Source of the DNA: Leptolyngbyaceae cyanobacterium RM1_1_2
Lineage (GTDB): Bacteria > Cyanobacteriota > Cyanobacteriia > Phormidesmidales > Phormidesmidaceae
Direction of reading: 5' to 3'
Length of the DNA: 44,270 bases
NCBI GenBank assembly: GCA_012032345.1
Contig: JAAUQI010000039.1
Location: forward strand, 1 to 44,270
The notes under the pieces are model-generated. The model searched no databases. It was not told the origin of the DNA and saw only the letters and a program-made list of their open reading frames with translations. Positions 34,824 through 42,665 of the stretch are shown piece by piece. Made by a program: the position numbers and the translations under genes. Positions within the stretch are counted from its first letter, which is position 1. Each line of letters opens with the position of its first letter.

Positions 34824-35852
34824 GTGCAGTCAGATTCATTCGACCCGCGTCGTCGTCCGGCCTATCGTCAATTGGCCCCCTTAGAATCTGCCAAACCCAA
34901 CAATGACAAGCAGAATGATCTGGCTAGGGGCTGGCGCTGTACCCACCTGCTGCAGGCTCATACAAGCTGGGTGCGGAGCGTTGCCGTTAGCCCGAACGGG
35001 CGCTGGATTGCCAGCGGCAGCGGCGACAAAACCGTGCGCATTTGGAGCTTGTCTTCAGGTAAACTGCGGCAGGTTCTGGTAGGGCATGAGGGCTGGGTGC
35101 GGGCGATCGCCTTTAGTCCTGATGGCACAACCCTGGCCAGCGTTAGCAATGACCAGACGGTGCGCTTTTTTGATTCGCTGACGGGTGAACAAAAAGCGGT
35201 AATGAGCGGACATACGGACTTTATCCGCTGTGTTACCTTCAGCCCTGACGGGCAGCTTTTGTTTACGGGTGGGCAAGACAATACGGTCAAGATCTGGCAG
35301 GTTGAGACGGGGCAGCTGCTCAAAACCCTGGCAGTCCAGTCTCACTGGGTGCGGGCGATCGCTATTACCCCTGACGGCAAAACGCTGATGACGGGTAGTC
35401 AGGACGGTACCAGCCAGCTTTATGCCCTGCGGCAGGGTGGTTTTCAACATGTTTTACGAGCGCATCAGGCAGCGGTGCTCTCGGTGGCGCTCAGTCCTAA
35501 TGGCTGGCTGGCAGCCAGCGCCAGCGCCGATGACAGTATTGTTTTTTGGAAGGTAAATAGCGGACGACTGATTACGCGCTTCCGCGCTCACGCTCAACCA
35601 ATTAACAGCGTCAGGTTCAGTCCAGATGGACGGCTGCTGGCAACAGCTAGCAGTGACAAAACTGTTCGCCTGTGGCATATCGATAGCGGTAAGCTAATTG
35701 CTGTTTTGTCGGGACATGAGGGCTGGGTATGGTCAGTGGCCTTTGCCCCAGACAGCAGAACTATTGTCAGCGGCGGCTGGAACGGGCAGGTGCGGGTGTG
35801 GACTAAAGATATAGAGCCACGCCTGAGTAGCCCAAAGCCTGATAAATGCTAA
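34824..35852 (+). CDS. WD40-repeat protein, seven blades
   Basis: A 342-residue beta-propeller scaffold protein. Seven WD40 repeats cover residues about 38-335, each ending in patterns such as VRIWSLSSG, VRFFDSLTG, VKIWQVETG, IVFWKVNSG, VRLWHIDSG and VRVWTKD. Several open with 'H..WVR.VA.SP(D/N)G'. No other domain is attached. A seven-blade propeller suggests a complete, stand-alone protein-interaction disc. The start is GTG 34824; no strong ribosome site is seen. No signal peptide, so probably cytoplasmic. Partners unknown. Confidence 0.88.
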   Translation: MQSDSFDPRRRPAYRQLAPLESAKPNNDKQNDLARGWRCTHLLQAHTSWVRSVAVSPNGRWIASGSGDKTVRIWSLSSGKLRQVLVGHEGWVRAIAFSPDGTTLASVSNDQTVRFFDSLTGEQKAVMSGHTDFIRCVTFSPDGQLLFTGGQDNTVKIWQVETGQLLKTLAVQSHWVRAIAITPDGKTLMTGSQDGTSQLYALRQGGFQHVLRAHQAAVLSVALSPNGWLAASASADDSIVFWKVNSGRLITRFRAHAQPINSVRFSPDGRLLATASSDKTVRLWHIDSGKLIAVLSGHEGWVWSVAFAPDSRTIVSGGWNGQVRVWTKDIEPRLSSPKPDKC

Positions 35853-35946
35853 AGGGCGATCCCGTGGAACTTAATTCTCGCTAAACTCGACATGCATAAC
35901 CAAGAGTATTTCCCCTTAAAACCCTGCCCCTTTCAAGCGCAAGCTG

Positions 35947-36459
35947 ATGAAGCGTAACCTTGTATTTAGATTTTCTCTCTTGGCGAATGCAGCCTTAGTC
36001 ACCCTGCTGCTGTTTATTACAGCTCGCCCTAAGCTCAATGCGACAGCAACTGCCTTTGAGTCTGCCGAAGCAGTCAATCTCAAGCAGGCTCAAAGAGAAG
36101 TAGGCCGCAACAGCTTTACGTTTTTGTGCAGCGATCGCCGCGATGATTATATCGAGACGGGCGCTCGCTTTGTTGAGCTACAGCTCGATCTGGCTCTGAG
36201 CCAAACAGGGTTGCTAAACCAGGCAAAAGAGACGCTCCAGGGCAGCAGTGCGATCGCCTTTGACCAGTTCTGTGCTGATTTGGCCAATGCGGCAGGGAGC
36301 CAAACTGCCCCTGATAGGCTAGCGCTGTATCAAGATCTGGCGGCATCTTCAGCGGAGGTATTTCAGCAGGTACGGCCTGCCTTCAATCGTTTTTACCAAT
36401 CTCTCTCAGCCCAGCAGCAGCAAGAGCTTGACCAAATGTTGAATGCGGGTAGCCAGTAA
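35947..36459 (+). CDS. Membrane-anchored protein of unknown function
   Basis: 170 residues. The N-terminal segment FSLLANAALVTLLLFITA (9-26) after basic residues is a signal anchor. The rest (about 40-170) is helical and probably periplasmic, with SLSAQQQQELDQML near the end. That ending recalls the LTxxQ motifs of the Spy/CpxP chaperone family, but the likeness is weak. Start ATG 35947. It lies 94 bases after the WD40 gene. Not recognised. Confidence 0.6.
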   Translation: MKRNLVFRFSLLANAALVTLLLFITARPKLNATATAFESAEAVNLKQAQREVGRNSFTFLCSDRRDDYIETGARFVELQLDLALSQTGLLNQAKETLQGSSAIAFDQFCADLANAAGSQTAPDRLALYQDLAASSAEVFQQVRPAFNRFYQSLSAQQQQELDQMLNAGSQ

Positions 36460-36582
36460 CTGTCTATTAGCAGGTGGCTGATTGTTCCTAGTGAAGTTGA
36501 AATATTTTGAGCGCGCCCTAGATTGACAGTCGCTGAGAGTCGGGTAGGGTGAGCAGTGCCCATCTGACTGATTTAGTAAACT

Positions 36583-36927
36583 TCAAAGCGATAATTGCCC
36601 AGTAGTAATTAGCTGCAAGCCCGCCACAAATGAGAGCAGCGCCAAAAAAAATGTCCACAAGCTAGTGGGCCTAAGAACAACGCCGCCGCTAACAAAAACA
36701 AGCAAAATTCCGAAGCCAAGAAAGACCCAGCCCAGTGAGCGGGTGCTGCGGGACAACATTATCATAGCCACGCCGCTGGCTACGGCAATAACAGAGCCTG
36801 CCGCCGAAATATCCCGCCACCAGTAGGCAGAGGTTTGAGTGGTGAAGATAATGTTTTGTCCCAGGAAATAGACGGAGACAAGCAGGAAGGCCAATCCGAG
36901 AAGCTTGATTAAAAGTCGCATAGTCAA
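36583..36927 (-). CDS. Small four-helix membrane protein
   Basis: 114 residues with four hydrophobic segments: LGLAFLLVSVYFLGQNI, ISAAGSVIAVASGVAMIML, GWVFLGFGILLVFVSGGVV and LWTFFLALLSFVAGLQL. No motif identifies a family. Start ATG 36927, with ATG 36921 also possible. Codon use resembles the surrounding genes. Stands alone on the minus strand. Confidence 0.6.
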   Translation of the reverse strand: MTMRLLIKLLGLAFLLVSVYFLGQNIIFTTQTSAYWWRDISAAGSVIAVASGVAMIMLSRSTRSLGWVFLGFGILLVFVSGGVVLRPTSLWTFFLALLSFVAGLQLITTGQLSL

Positions 36928-37078
36928 CAGCAGGCCAGGAGTATTCTGGCTCTAGCTTAGTCAGCAGACTAAAGAAAGTCTATAAACGCGGCAAAAGTTT
37001 GTGAAACTTTCTAATTTTTATAAGCTGTAGCGCAGCTCTGACCAGCTGTGTTGCATTCAAGGCTGTCGTCTTTGCAAC

Positions 37079-37504
37079 TTATTTGCTGACGTCGTTGACA
37101 GCTATCTCAATTTCAGCTCTTACATCCTGATCAGCAGGGCGCGACTTAGGCTCTGAATAATCAGCATGAGTATATATCCACATCGGGTAAACTACACAAG
37201 CTGGGTGATGAATAAGAAAAATCAGTCTTCCGAATCTAGCAGCCCCTCTGAAACCCGGTAAGTTTTTTCATCTTTTCTTACGAAATTCAAAACCATCAAC
37301 ATATGATTTTGGAGGAAAAGTCTCTGAGTCTGAAATACCCCTACCGCAAGGATTAGTCCTTAAATCTTGCAAAAAATCCTCAATGAGAATCTCAAACTCT
37401 CTGAGAGCTTGCTTATTTTTCTTATGATGCGTTTTGACTAGCTTTTTGAATGAACTCTCAAACCTCTTCAAGGGCCTGATTTGATAGCCTTTGGATCCAA
37501 CCAT
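37079..37504 (-). pseudogene. RelE/ParE-like toxin with in-frame TGA
   Basis: The frame from ATG 37504 reads YQIRPLKRFESSFKKLVKTH, ISDSETFPPKSYVDGFEFRK, then TGA at 37270-37268. It continues in the same frame: NLPGFRGAARFGRLIFLIHH to TAA at 37081-37079, giving 142 codons. The 'GFEFRK...PG.RGAAR.GRLI' pattern is that of RelE-like mRNA interferase toxins, so the TGA cuts the toxin fold before its last strands and catalytic basic residues. The gene overlaps its upstream partner by 47 bases. A single substitution (for example TGG or CGA to TGA) disabled it. It could be a read-through product, but inactivation is simpler. Confidence 0.7.
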
Positions 37505-37958
37505 TACTATCCTTAATCTCCAGAATTTCCGAAGATGTAGAGCTACTAGAACTTATGTTCTCTATAGTATCTGATAAAATCTGGTTGTACTCTGGCTGAT
37601 CGCGTTCGGCTGCGTCCAAAATGTTGTCAACTAGCGAATCTAGTGCATCCAAACAGCGTATGAAGTCTTCGCCGCGACCAGTCATAAAAACTCGCAAGAC
37701 ATAGAGTCTCGCTCTTAGCTTAGTCCAGACGTTTGCTTCCCGAGGCTCGATAAGAGTATAGGCAAATTGCTTTAGATCTTCACGCTGCTGAGAAGATAGA
37801 TCTTTCCAGTCTTGTCTAATCGAACCAGCAGCGCTGCGAAGCTGACGATTGACAAGAGAAAAGTTAGATGGATTAGTTGTCCGATTAACGACTTTCTTTG
37901 CTTCTTGTTCAAATGGAATAGAAACAGACATCCCCATTCCCCCAATAAAGATTGACAA
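37458..37958 (-). CDS. Antitoxin-like partner of a RelE-type toxin
   Basis: 166 residues, acidic in its second half with a Ser run (ENISSSSSTSSEILEIK). Mostly helical: LRSAAGSIRQDWKDL, QQREDLKQFAYTLIEP and ARLYVLRVFMTGRGEDFIR. No DNA-binding motif was recognised. It is upstream of, and overlaps by 47 bases, the broken RelE-like toxin gene; the order fits a toxin-antitoxin operon, so an antitoxin role is inferred from position. The start could be ATG 37958 or ATG 37928 (MSVSIPFEQE). Base composition is more AT-rich than flanking genes, which suggests horizontal transfer. Confidence 0.5.
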   Translation of the reverse strand: MSIFIGGMGMSVSIPFEQEAKKVVNRTTNPSNFSLVNRQLRSAAGSIRQDWKDLSSQQREDLKQFAYTLIEPREANVWTKLRARLYVLRVFMTGRGEDFIRCLDALDSLVDNILDAAERDQPEYNQILSDTIENISSSSSTSSEILEIKDSNGWIQRLSNQALEEV

Positions 37959-38309
37959 CTAAGGCTTACAAAAGAAAACCTGGTACTCTAGAATTTACGA
38001 ATATTTCAGAAAAACACTATATCTGGCGTTTCGTGCCAGTACCTATACTAGAGTGGAACGTTCTTTCCTTTGTTATAGCAGGACACAAACATAAGCCACT
38101 ATATGCCTAAAGTGATTTCTCAAAATGCACGCTGATTTCTCTGTGTCAACATTATCTACATTTAGAGGCAAGTTGGCTATAGAGACTGACTTGTTTGTAA
38201 AAAATCCATGCCTTTGGCTCCTAAAGCCCCTAACGTAAATCAGGATCTTGAGCTGAGCCTCATCTTTCTTAGTTGACTCGATCGCGTAAATGCGGTGACT
38301 TCTCTTCTA
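37959..38309. other. Intergenic region, nothing assigned
   Basis: About 350 bases with no gene. AT-rich to about 38170. A TTGACT hexamer is at 38273-38278, without a matching -10 at the right distance. The candidate structured RNA follows. Confidence 0.4.
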
Positions 38310-38509
38310 ATGCAGCTCACATCGTCCCACGGCTGCTGCATGACCCATCCCGAAAACTAGCTGCGCGGCCCGAAGTTGGTGACACAACTCCGAACCGCTG
38401 ACCGACCAGACTGAAAGGAGCAGTCCGGCGGGCTGATGAATTCTAACAGTTCTCTAGCCGCCCTGATTCGCTTTGCGCTGGTGTAGGGTGGCTAGCTTTT
38501 TGGGTTTTT
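38310..38509 (+). ncRNA. Candidate structured RNA or riboregulatory leader
   Basis: Four successive stems can be drawn on the plus strand. P1: ATGCAGC/GCTGCAT (38310-38341). P2: GCGG/CCGC with CGaAGTTG/CAACTcCG above (38365-38398), loop GTGACA. P3: CCG/CGG, CC/GG and GACTG/CAGTC with a one-base bulge and a mismatch (38402-38431), loop AAAGGAG. P4 is a terminator (38454-38509). The spacing is tight, the stems are GC-rich and no gene is convincing in this stretch. The end of the terminator is about 87 bases before the ATG of the 85-residue gene, so it could be an attenuating leader or a free RNA. No known riboswitch consensus fits. Pairing was done by eye. Confidence 0.5.
38454..38509 (+). terminator. 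Terminator-like hairpin with T-run
   Basis: CTAGCCGCCCT at 38454-38464 pairs with AGGGTGGCTAG at 38485-38495 (10 of 11 pairs), followed by CTTTTTGGGTTTTT. A 20-base loop lies between. It points to the plus strand and lies between no supported upstream plus-strand gene and the 85-residue gene, so it should end an RNA starting nearby. Confidence 0.65.
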
Positions 38510-38595
38510 CTGGCCCACTGGGTGGTTCTGGCTGCGGCATTAACGTGCTAGGGCGATCGCAGTGGGCACTTCACCAACCCCAAAAAAAGGAACTC

Positions 38596-38853
38596 ATGTC
38601 TCAAGAATCTGGCATCATTCACACGCTCACCGAGCCGTCACCTGACGCTGAGCCAAAACGCAAACCCATTCATCACATCCTCATCGGCTCTCATAAACTC
38701 GTAGAGCGCACCGTCTTTCAGCTCCATCAGGCCCGCTACGCTGAAGTCTACCGCTGGACACACCCGCTGGAGATTCCCGAAAACCGTCTCATCCTCACCC
38801 CCAAACCTGGTGAAGTCATGAGCCTGCTGGTGAGGCTGGTGCAGCTAGCCTAG
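38596..38853 (+). CDS. Small conserved-type protein of unknown function, 85 aa
   Basis: 85 residues from ATG 38596 with AAAGG about 6-10 bases upstream. The stretch upstream in the same frame (38473-38595) covers the terminator and is not coding. It reads IHHILIGSHKLVERTVFQLH, RYAEVYRWTHPLEIPENRLI and PGEVMSLLVRLVQLA. There is no signal peptide or membrane helix. Short proteins like this are common in cyanobacteria, but I do not recognise a named family. It may be under control of the structured RNA ahead of it. Confidence 0.7.
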   Translation: MSQESGIIHTLTEPSPDAEPKRKPIHHILIGSHKLVERTVFQLHQARYAEVYRWTHPLEIPENRLILTPKPGEVMSLLVRLVQLA

Positions 38854-38866
38854 GGAGATAACGTTT

Positions 38867-38916
38867 GTAGTCAGTGCTTTAGCGCTGTGGTTGGGTAGCA
38901 CTGAAGTGCTCACTAC
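38867..38916. repeat. Imperfect palindrome (REP-like)
   Basis: GTAGTCAGTGCTTTAGCGCT at 38867-38886 is the partial inverse (about 15 of 20) of AGCACTGAAGTGCTCACTAC at 38897-38916. The arms contain smaller mirror halves (AGTGCTTTAGCGCT; AGCACTGAAGTGCT). It sits between two convergent genes and could serve as a bidirectional terminator. The 'GTAGTGAGCACTTCAGTGCT' type is scattered in cyanobacterial genomes. Confidence 0.6.
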
Positions 38917-38989
38917 GAGCCGTATGTTTGTAGTTGTGCAGTAAAGTTTTTGTTTTATTTTCAAAAGTCTAAACATAACTGAGACTAAA

Positions 38990-40372
38990 TCAGGCGCTAG
39001 CGAAGAGTCTAGGCTGATGCAAAGTGATGTGATGCTCTCTGGCCCAGTTGGCTAAATCGGCTAGGGCGCGATCGCGGTACTGACCATAGCGCGCGCGCTT
39101 ATCTTTAATTCGCTGCGGCAGCATGGGCAAAATGCCAAAATTGGGCGGCATCGGCTGAAAATGCTTGGGTGAGGCACTGCTGATGAAGTCAAACAGAGCG
39201 CCCATCATCATCGTGACGGGCAGCGTTAGTAAAGGTTGCCCCTGTGCCAGCCGAGCCGCGTTAGTTCCCGCTAGCCAGCCTCCCGCCGTGGCTGCTGTGT
39301 AGCTTTCTGTACCCACGAGCTGCCCCGCCGCCAGCAGCGTCGATCGCTGCTTAAACTGCAGCGCGGCACTCAGCAGTTCGGGGGAATTGATAAACGTATT
39401 ACGATGCATCACCCCCATGCGCACAAATTCAGCTGCTTCAAGGCCAGGAATCAGGCGAAAGACCCGCTTTTGTTCGCCCCAGCGCAAGTTAGTTTGAAAG
39501 CCTACCAGATTCCATAGCTGGCCCGCTTTGTCTTCCTGCCGCATCTGCACCACCGCGTAGGGCTTCTTGGGCTTGTTTGCCGGATCGCGGAAATCACCTA
39601 GCCGCGCATCAAACAGCCCAACAGGTTTAAGCGGCCCGTAGCGCATTGTCTCTTCACCCCGCCGCGCCATCTCCTCAATCGGTAAACAGCTCTCAAAAAA
39701 CTTTGCTGTTTCCTGCTCAAAATCCTTTAGCTCTGCCTGCTCTGCGGCACATAGCGATCGCCAAAAGTGCAGGTACTGCTCTGGGTTCATGGGACAGTTT
39801 AGATAGGCTGCCTCTCCCTTGTCGTAGCGAGACGCCTTGAACGCAACCGATTGGTCAATACTTTCGCCGACGACAATTGGGCTAGCCGCATCAAAAAAGC
39901 TCATGTAGGCCAGCCCGGTCAGGCGCTGTAGATCTTCAGACAAAGCCGGACTCGTCAGCGGCCCGGTCGCCAAAACCACAATGGCATCGCTGGGAATCTG
40001 GCTGACTTCCTCACGGCGTAGCTCAATTAGAGAATGCTGGGACAGCGTTTCAGTCAGGCTGCGGCTAAAGACAGCGCGATCTACGGCTAGAGCGCCGCCT
40101 GCGGGCACAGCATGTTCATCAGCCTTAGCAATCACAATCGAACCTAGATGCCGCAGTTCTTCATGCAGCAGACCAGAGGCGCGATCGCTTGACTGCGCTC
40201 CAAAAGAGTTGCTGCAGACTAGCTCAGCTAAATGTTCGCTGTGGTGAGCGGGGCTTTGGCGCAGAGGCCGCATCTCGTGCAAAATCACAGGTACCCCGGC
40301 CATAGCTATTTGCCAGGCAGCCTCAGTGCCTGCCAGCCCGCCGCCAATGACATGAATGGGTTGTTGCGCCAT
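38990..40372 (-). CDS. trmFO: tRNA (uracil-54) methyltransferase, folate/FAD-dependent
   Basis: TrmFO makes ribothymidine at position 54 of tRNA using methylenetetrahydrofolate and FAD. About 460 residues from ATG 40372 ([20 protein letters not shown]). The FAD-binding [10 protein letters not shown] is at the N-terminus. Other family stretches are [53 protein letters not shown] and [20 protein letters not shown]. Length is normal. An ATG two codons upstream (40378) is also possible. Convergent with the 85-residue gene. Confidence 0.95.
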   Translation of the reverse strand: MAQQPIHVIGGGLAGTEAAWQIAMAGVPVILHEMRPLRQSPAHHSEHLAELVCSNSFGAQSSDRASGLLHEELRHLGSIVIAKADEHAVPAGGALAVDRAVFSRSLTETLSQHSLIELRREEVSQIPSDAIVVLATGPLTSPALSEDLQRLTGLAYMSFFDAASPIVVGESIDQSVAFKASRYDKGEAAYLNCPMNPEQYLHFWRSLCAAEQAELKDFEQETAKFFESCLPIEEMARRGEETMRYGPLKPVGLFDARLGDFRDPANKPKKPYAVVQMRQEDKAGQLWNLVGFQTNLRWGEQKRVFRLIPGLEAAEFVRMGVMHRNTFINSPELLSAALQFKQRSTLLAAGQLVGTESYTAATAGGWLAGTNAARLAQGQPLLTLPVTMMMGALFDFISSASPKHFQPMPPNFGILPMLPQRIKDKRARYGQYRDRALADLANWAREHHITLHQPRLFASA

Positions 40373-40507
40373 GACCATTCTAAAAATTAAAACCTGGCTT
40401 TTCCAGGATAGCGACTTTATTACAGCCTGAGTGAATTCACCGCCGGGTATGGTGCGATCGACTAGGTTTGACAGGTTTAATTAGCTGGCTACGGCTGAAG
40501 TTTGCTG

Positions 40508-40625
40508 CTACTGAAGCTGCTGGGCGATCGCCTGTAGACGCTTGATTTGATCTGCTGTAGCCGGGTGAGTGCGGAAAAGAGACTGCAACCCTTGCGTTGA
40601 TAGCGGATTCACAGTCAGCAATTGC
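40508..40625 (-). pseudogene. htpX: HtpX/M48 peptidase C-terminal relic
   Basis: On the minus strand the frame ending at TAG 40510-40508 reads LLTVNPLSTQGLQSLFRTHP, then ATADQIKRLQAIAQQLQ. This matches the end of M48 (HtpX-like) membrane metallopeptidases, which finish with 'SLFSTHP.T..RI..L'. Upstream of about 40625 the sequence falls into a short direct repeat (ATTGCGTTTT twice, 40621-40640), and the catalytic HExxH part is absent. Only about 38 residues remain, so this is a deletion remnant. Confidence 0.6.
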
Positions 40626-40971
40626 GTTTTATTGCGTTTTTTTGTTTTGGAGATAGCTTTTCCAGTAATTCTCTGAGCTTTCTTTCATTTTGGTGTCTCT
40701 CATGAGACGGAATTTTATCTCCATCCAGAGATGTGCTGAATTAATTAGTAGGCAAAGAATAATTTGAGAATTTCAAAATAGCGCCGCGCTGTTAACGGCC
40801 AGACAGATTTTGGTTTGAGACTGACGGCAAAAAGGCATGGCTCAACCCTACTTTATTCTCTTTAGAGAGAGGGATGACAAAAATTTTTGAGTTAACTAAT
40901 TTTGAGCTGTCAGCGTCAAATCTGACGCCAGATTACTCTCCAAAGCCAGAAGAACTCACAGTAAGGACGCT
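40626..40971. other. Intergenic region upstream of the ATP-grasp gene
   Basis: About 345 bases without a gene. AT-rich. It begins inside the direct repeat ATTGCGTTTT. Near its end is the palindrome at 40913-40928. Confidence 0.4.
40913..40928 (+). promoter_or_regulatory. Palindrome upstream of the ATP-grasp gene
   Basis: GCGTCA AATC TGACGC: a perfect 6-bp palindrome with a 4-base centre, 43 bases before ATG 40972. It could be an operator or a small leader hairpin. No family can be assigned. Confidence 0.25.
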
Positions 40972-42387
40972 ATGACAGTCAGCTTCAACCAGCCCCAAGC
41001 TATCTACAACGAATACTTCACTAGCTCTGGTCAACCACGCCCTGAGATAGCTAGACTGGCTGACTGGATCGATCGCCTGACTTTTGGGCAACTGGAGCAA
41101 ACCGAAGCAGCGGCTGAAGCAGCCTTAAGAGAGCTGAGCGCTACCTTTGTGGTAGAGGGCGAAGAGAGAGTCTTGCCGTTTGACATTTTGCCGCGTGTGA
41201 TTTCTGCTCAGACCTGGCAAACCCTAGAAAAAGGGCTAAAGCAGCGAGTGGCAGCGCTCAACCACTTCTGTGGGGATGTTTATGGCCCGCAGCAGATTAT
41301 GCAGGATGGCAAAGTGCCGCGATTGATAGTAGAGTCGGCTGCTCATTTTTTGCCTGCCTGTAGAGGAATGCAGCCACCAGGAGGGGTGTGGTGTCACGTC
41401 AGCGGCACAGATTTGGTAAGGGATGCAGACGGTCAGTGGTATGTGCTGGAGGATAACCTGCGGGTGCCTTCAGGCATTGCCTACGTGCTTAAAAATCGTC
41501 AGGTAATGGAGCGGATTGTGCCGCAGCTAGTTGAGCAGTTTGATCCAGAACCTATAGATCACTATTCTCAGCAGCTTCAGCGCACTTTAGCCGCTGCCAG
41601 TCTGAGCAAAAATCCGGCGATCGCGCTTTTAACCCCCGGCCCTCACGAGTCAGCCTATTTTGAACATGCGCTGCTGGCAGAGCAGATGGGGGCGGCGCTG
41701 GTAGAGGCTCAAGACCTGGCGATCGCGGACGACTATCTGCACTACTCAAGCGATCGCGGCCTCAGCAAAATCGATGTCCTGTACCGACGGGGAGACACGC
41801 CATTGTTTAATCAGTTTCAGCCAACGGGCTACTCGTCAGGGGTGGCGGCAATGATTGACCTATGCCAAAGAGGCAGGCTGGGCATTGCTAACGCCATCGG
41901 CGCAGGGGTGGCCGATGACAAAGTTATCTATGCTTACGTGCCTGAGATGATTCGCTACTACCTGAGCGAAGATTCCATCCTGCCAAACGTGCCGACCTAT
42001 TTGTGCTGGCGTGAACGCGATCGCCAGTATGTGCTAGAGCATCTAGATGAACTCGTGGTCAAAGCGGCTAGCGAAGAAGGCGGACACGGTATGTTGATTG
42101 GCCCCCATGCCTCCCAGTCAGAGCGTGAAGACTTTGCCGCCAAAATTCAAGCGCGCCCCAGAAACTACATGGCTCAGCCCACCCTCTGCCTGTCTCAAAT
42201 TCCTATTGTGGTTGACGGCAAGCTAGAGGGTCGCCATGTTGATCTGCGGCCTTACATTCTGCATCAGGGCGATGATATTCACGTCCATCCCGGCGGTCTG
42301 ACCCGTGTGGCGCTAGAAAAAGGATCGCTAGTGGTGAATTCGTCTCAGGGCGGTGGCAGCAAAGATACCTGGGTGCTAAAGCGCTGA
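40972..42387 (+). CDS. Circularly permuted type 2 ATP-grasp protein
   Basis: 471 residues of the DUF404/DUF407 (circularly permuted ATP-grasp) kind, expected to ligate an acid to an amine using ATP; the product is unknown. Family stretches are PRPEIARLADWIDRL, FDILPRVISAQTWQTLEKGL, WYVLEDNLRVPSGIAYVLKN, VDLRPYILHQGDDIHVHPGG and GGLTRVALEKGSLVVNSSQG. AAGGA is 4-5 bases before the ATG. Relatives are normally followed by an alpha-E (DUF403) gene and a transglutaminase-like gene; neither is here, so the operon has been split or the partners lie elsewhere. Length is normal. Confidence 0.9.
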   Translation: MTVSFNQPQAIYNEYFTSSGQPRPEIARLADWIDRLTFGQLEQTEAAAEAALRELSATFVVEGEERVLPFDILPRVISAQTWQTLEKGLKQRVAALNHFCGDVYGPQQIMQDGKVPRLIVESAAHFLPACRGMQPPGGVWCHVSGTDLVRDADGQWYVLEDNLRVPSGIAYVLKNRQVMERIVPQLVEQFDPEPIDHYSQQLQRTLAAASLSKNPAIALLTPGPHESAYFEHALLAEQMGAALVEAQDLAIADDYLHYSSDRGLSKIDVLYRRGDTPLFNQFQPTGYSSGVAAMIDLCQRGRLGIANAIGAGVADDKVIYAYVPEMIRYYLSEDSILPNVPTYLCWRERDRQYVLEHLDELVVKAASEEGGHGMLIGPHASQSEREDFAAKIQARPRNYMAQPTLCLSQIPIVVDGKLEGRHVDLRPYILHQGDDIHVHPGGLTRVALEKGSLVVNSSQGGGSKDTWVLKR

Positions 42388-42665
42388 GGATTTAATTTCC
42401 CAGAGAGATCTGAAAGAGCAGCCCATCAAGCTGCGATCGCCGCTCCTTTATTCAACATTTTACTATAATTGCTTTGGTTAAATCTGTTGGCCCGAGTAGG
42501 CTTTTGCTTCCATTCGTTTCGTGCTGAAGATTTTTGGCACTATTTGAGCTATATTCATCGGCGATCGCCAAATAAAATATAAAAGTTTCACGAACTTATA
42601 AGCCATCCCCTGGAAACTAACTCGATGTTTTTGGTTATATTAACTATAAGTTGTTTTACTGGCTC
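42388..42665. other. Intergenic region upstream of pncB
   Basis: 278 bases. TATAAT is at 42464-42469, without a good -35 partner. No gene or strong hairpin was recognised. Confidence 0.35.

Noticed and set aside
37079-37504. TGA in the RelE-like gene as selenocysteine or programmed recoding.
   Set aside because: Other broken genes nearby use TAG and TAA, no SECIS-like stem was seen, and RelE toxins do not use selenocysteine.
38380-38450. Possible fluoride (crcB) riboswitch: GGTGA, then AACCGCTG, then GCTGATGA in the right order.
   Set aside because: The 3' AATTC cannot pair with the GTGACA loop, so the required pseudoknot is missing, and no fluoride transporter gene follows.
38473-38595. 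Open frame upstream of the 85-aa gene giving a 126-aa protein.
   Set aside because: This part covers the terminator hairpin, lacks a ribosome site at its start, and ATG 38596 has AAAGG at good spacing.
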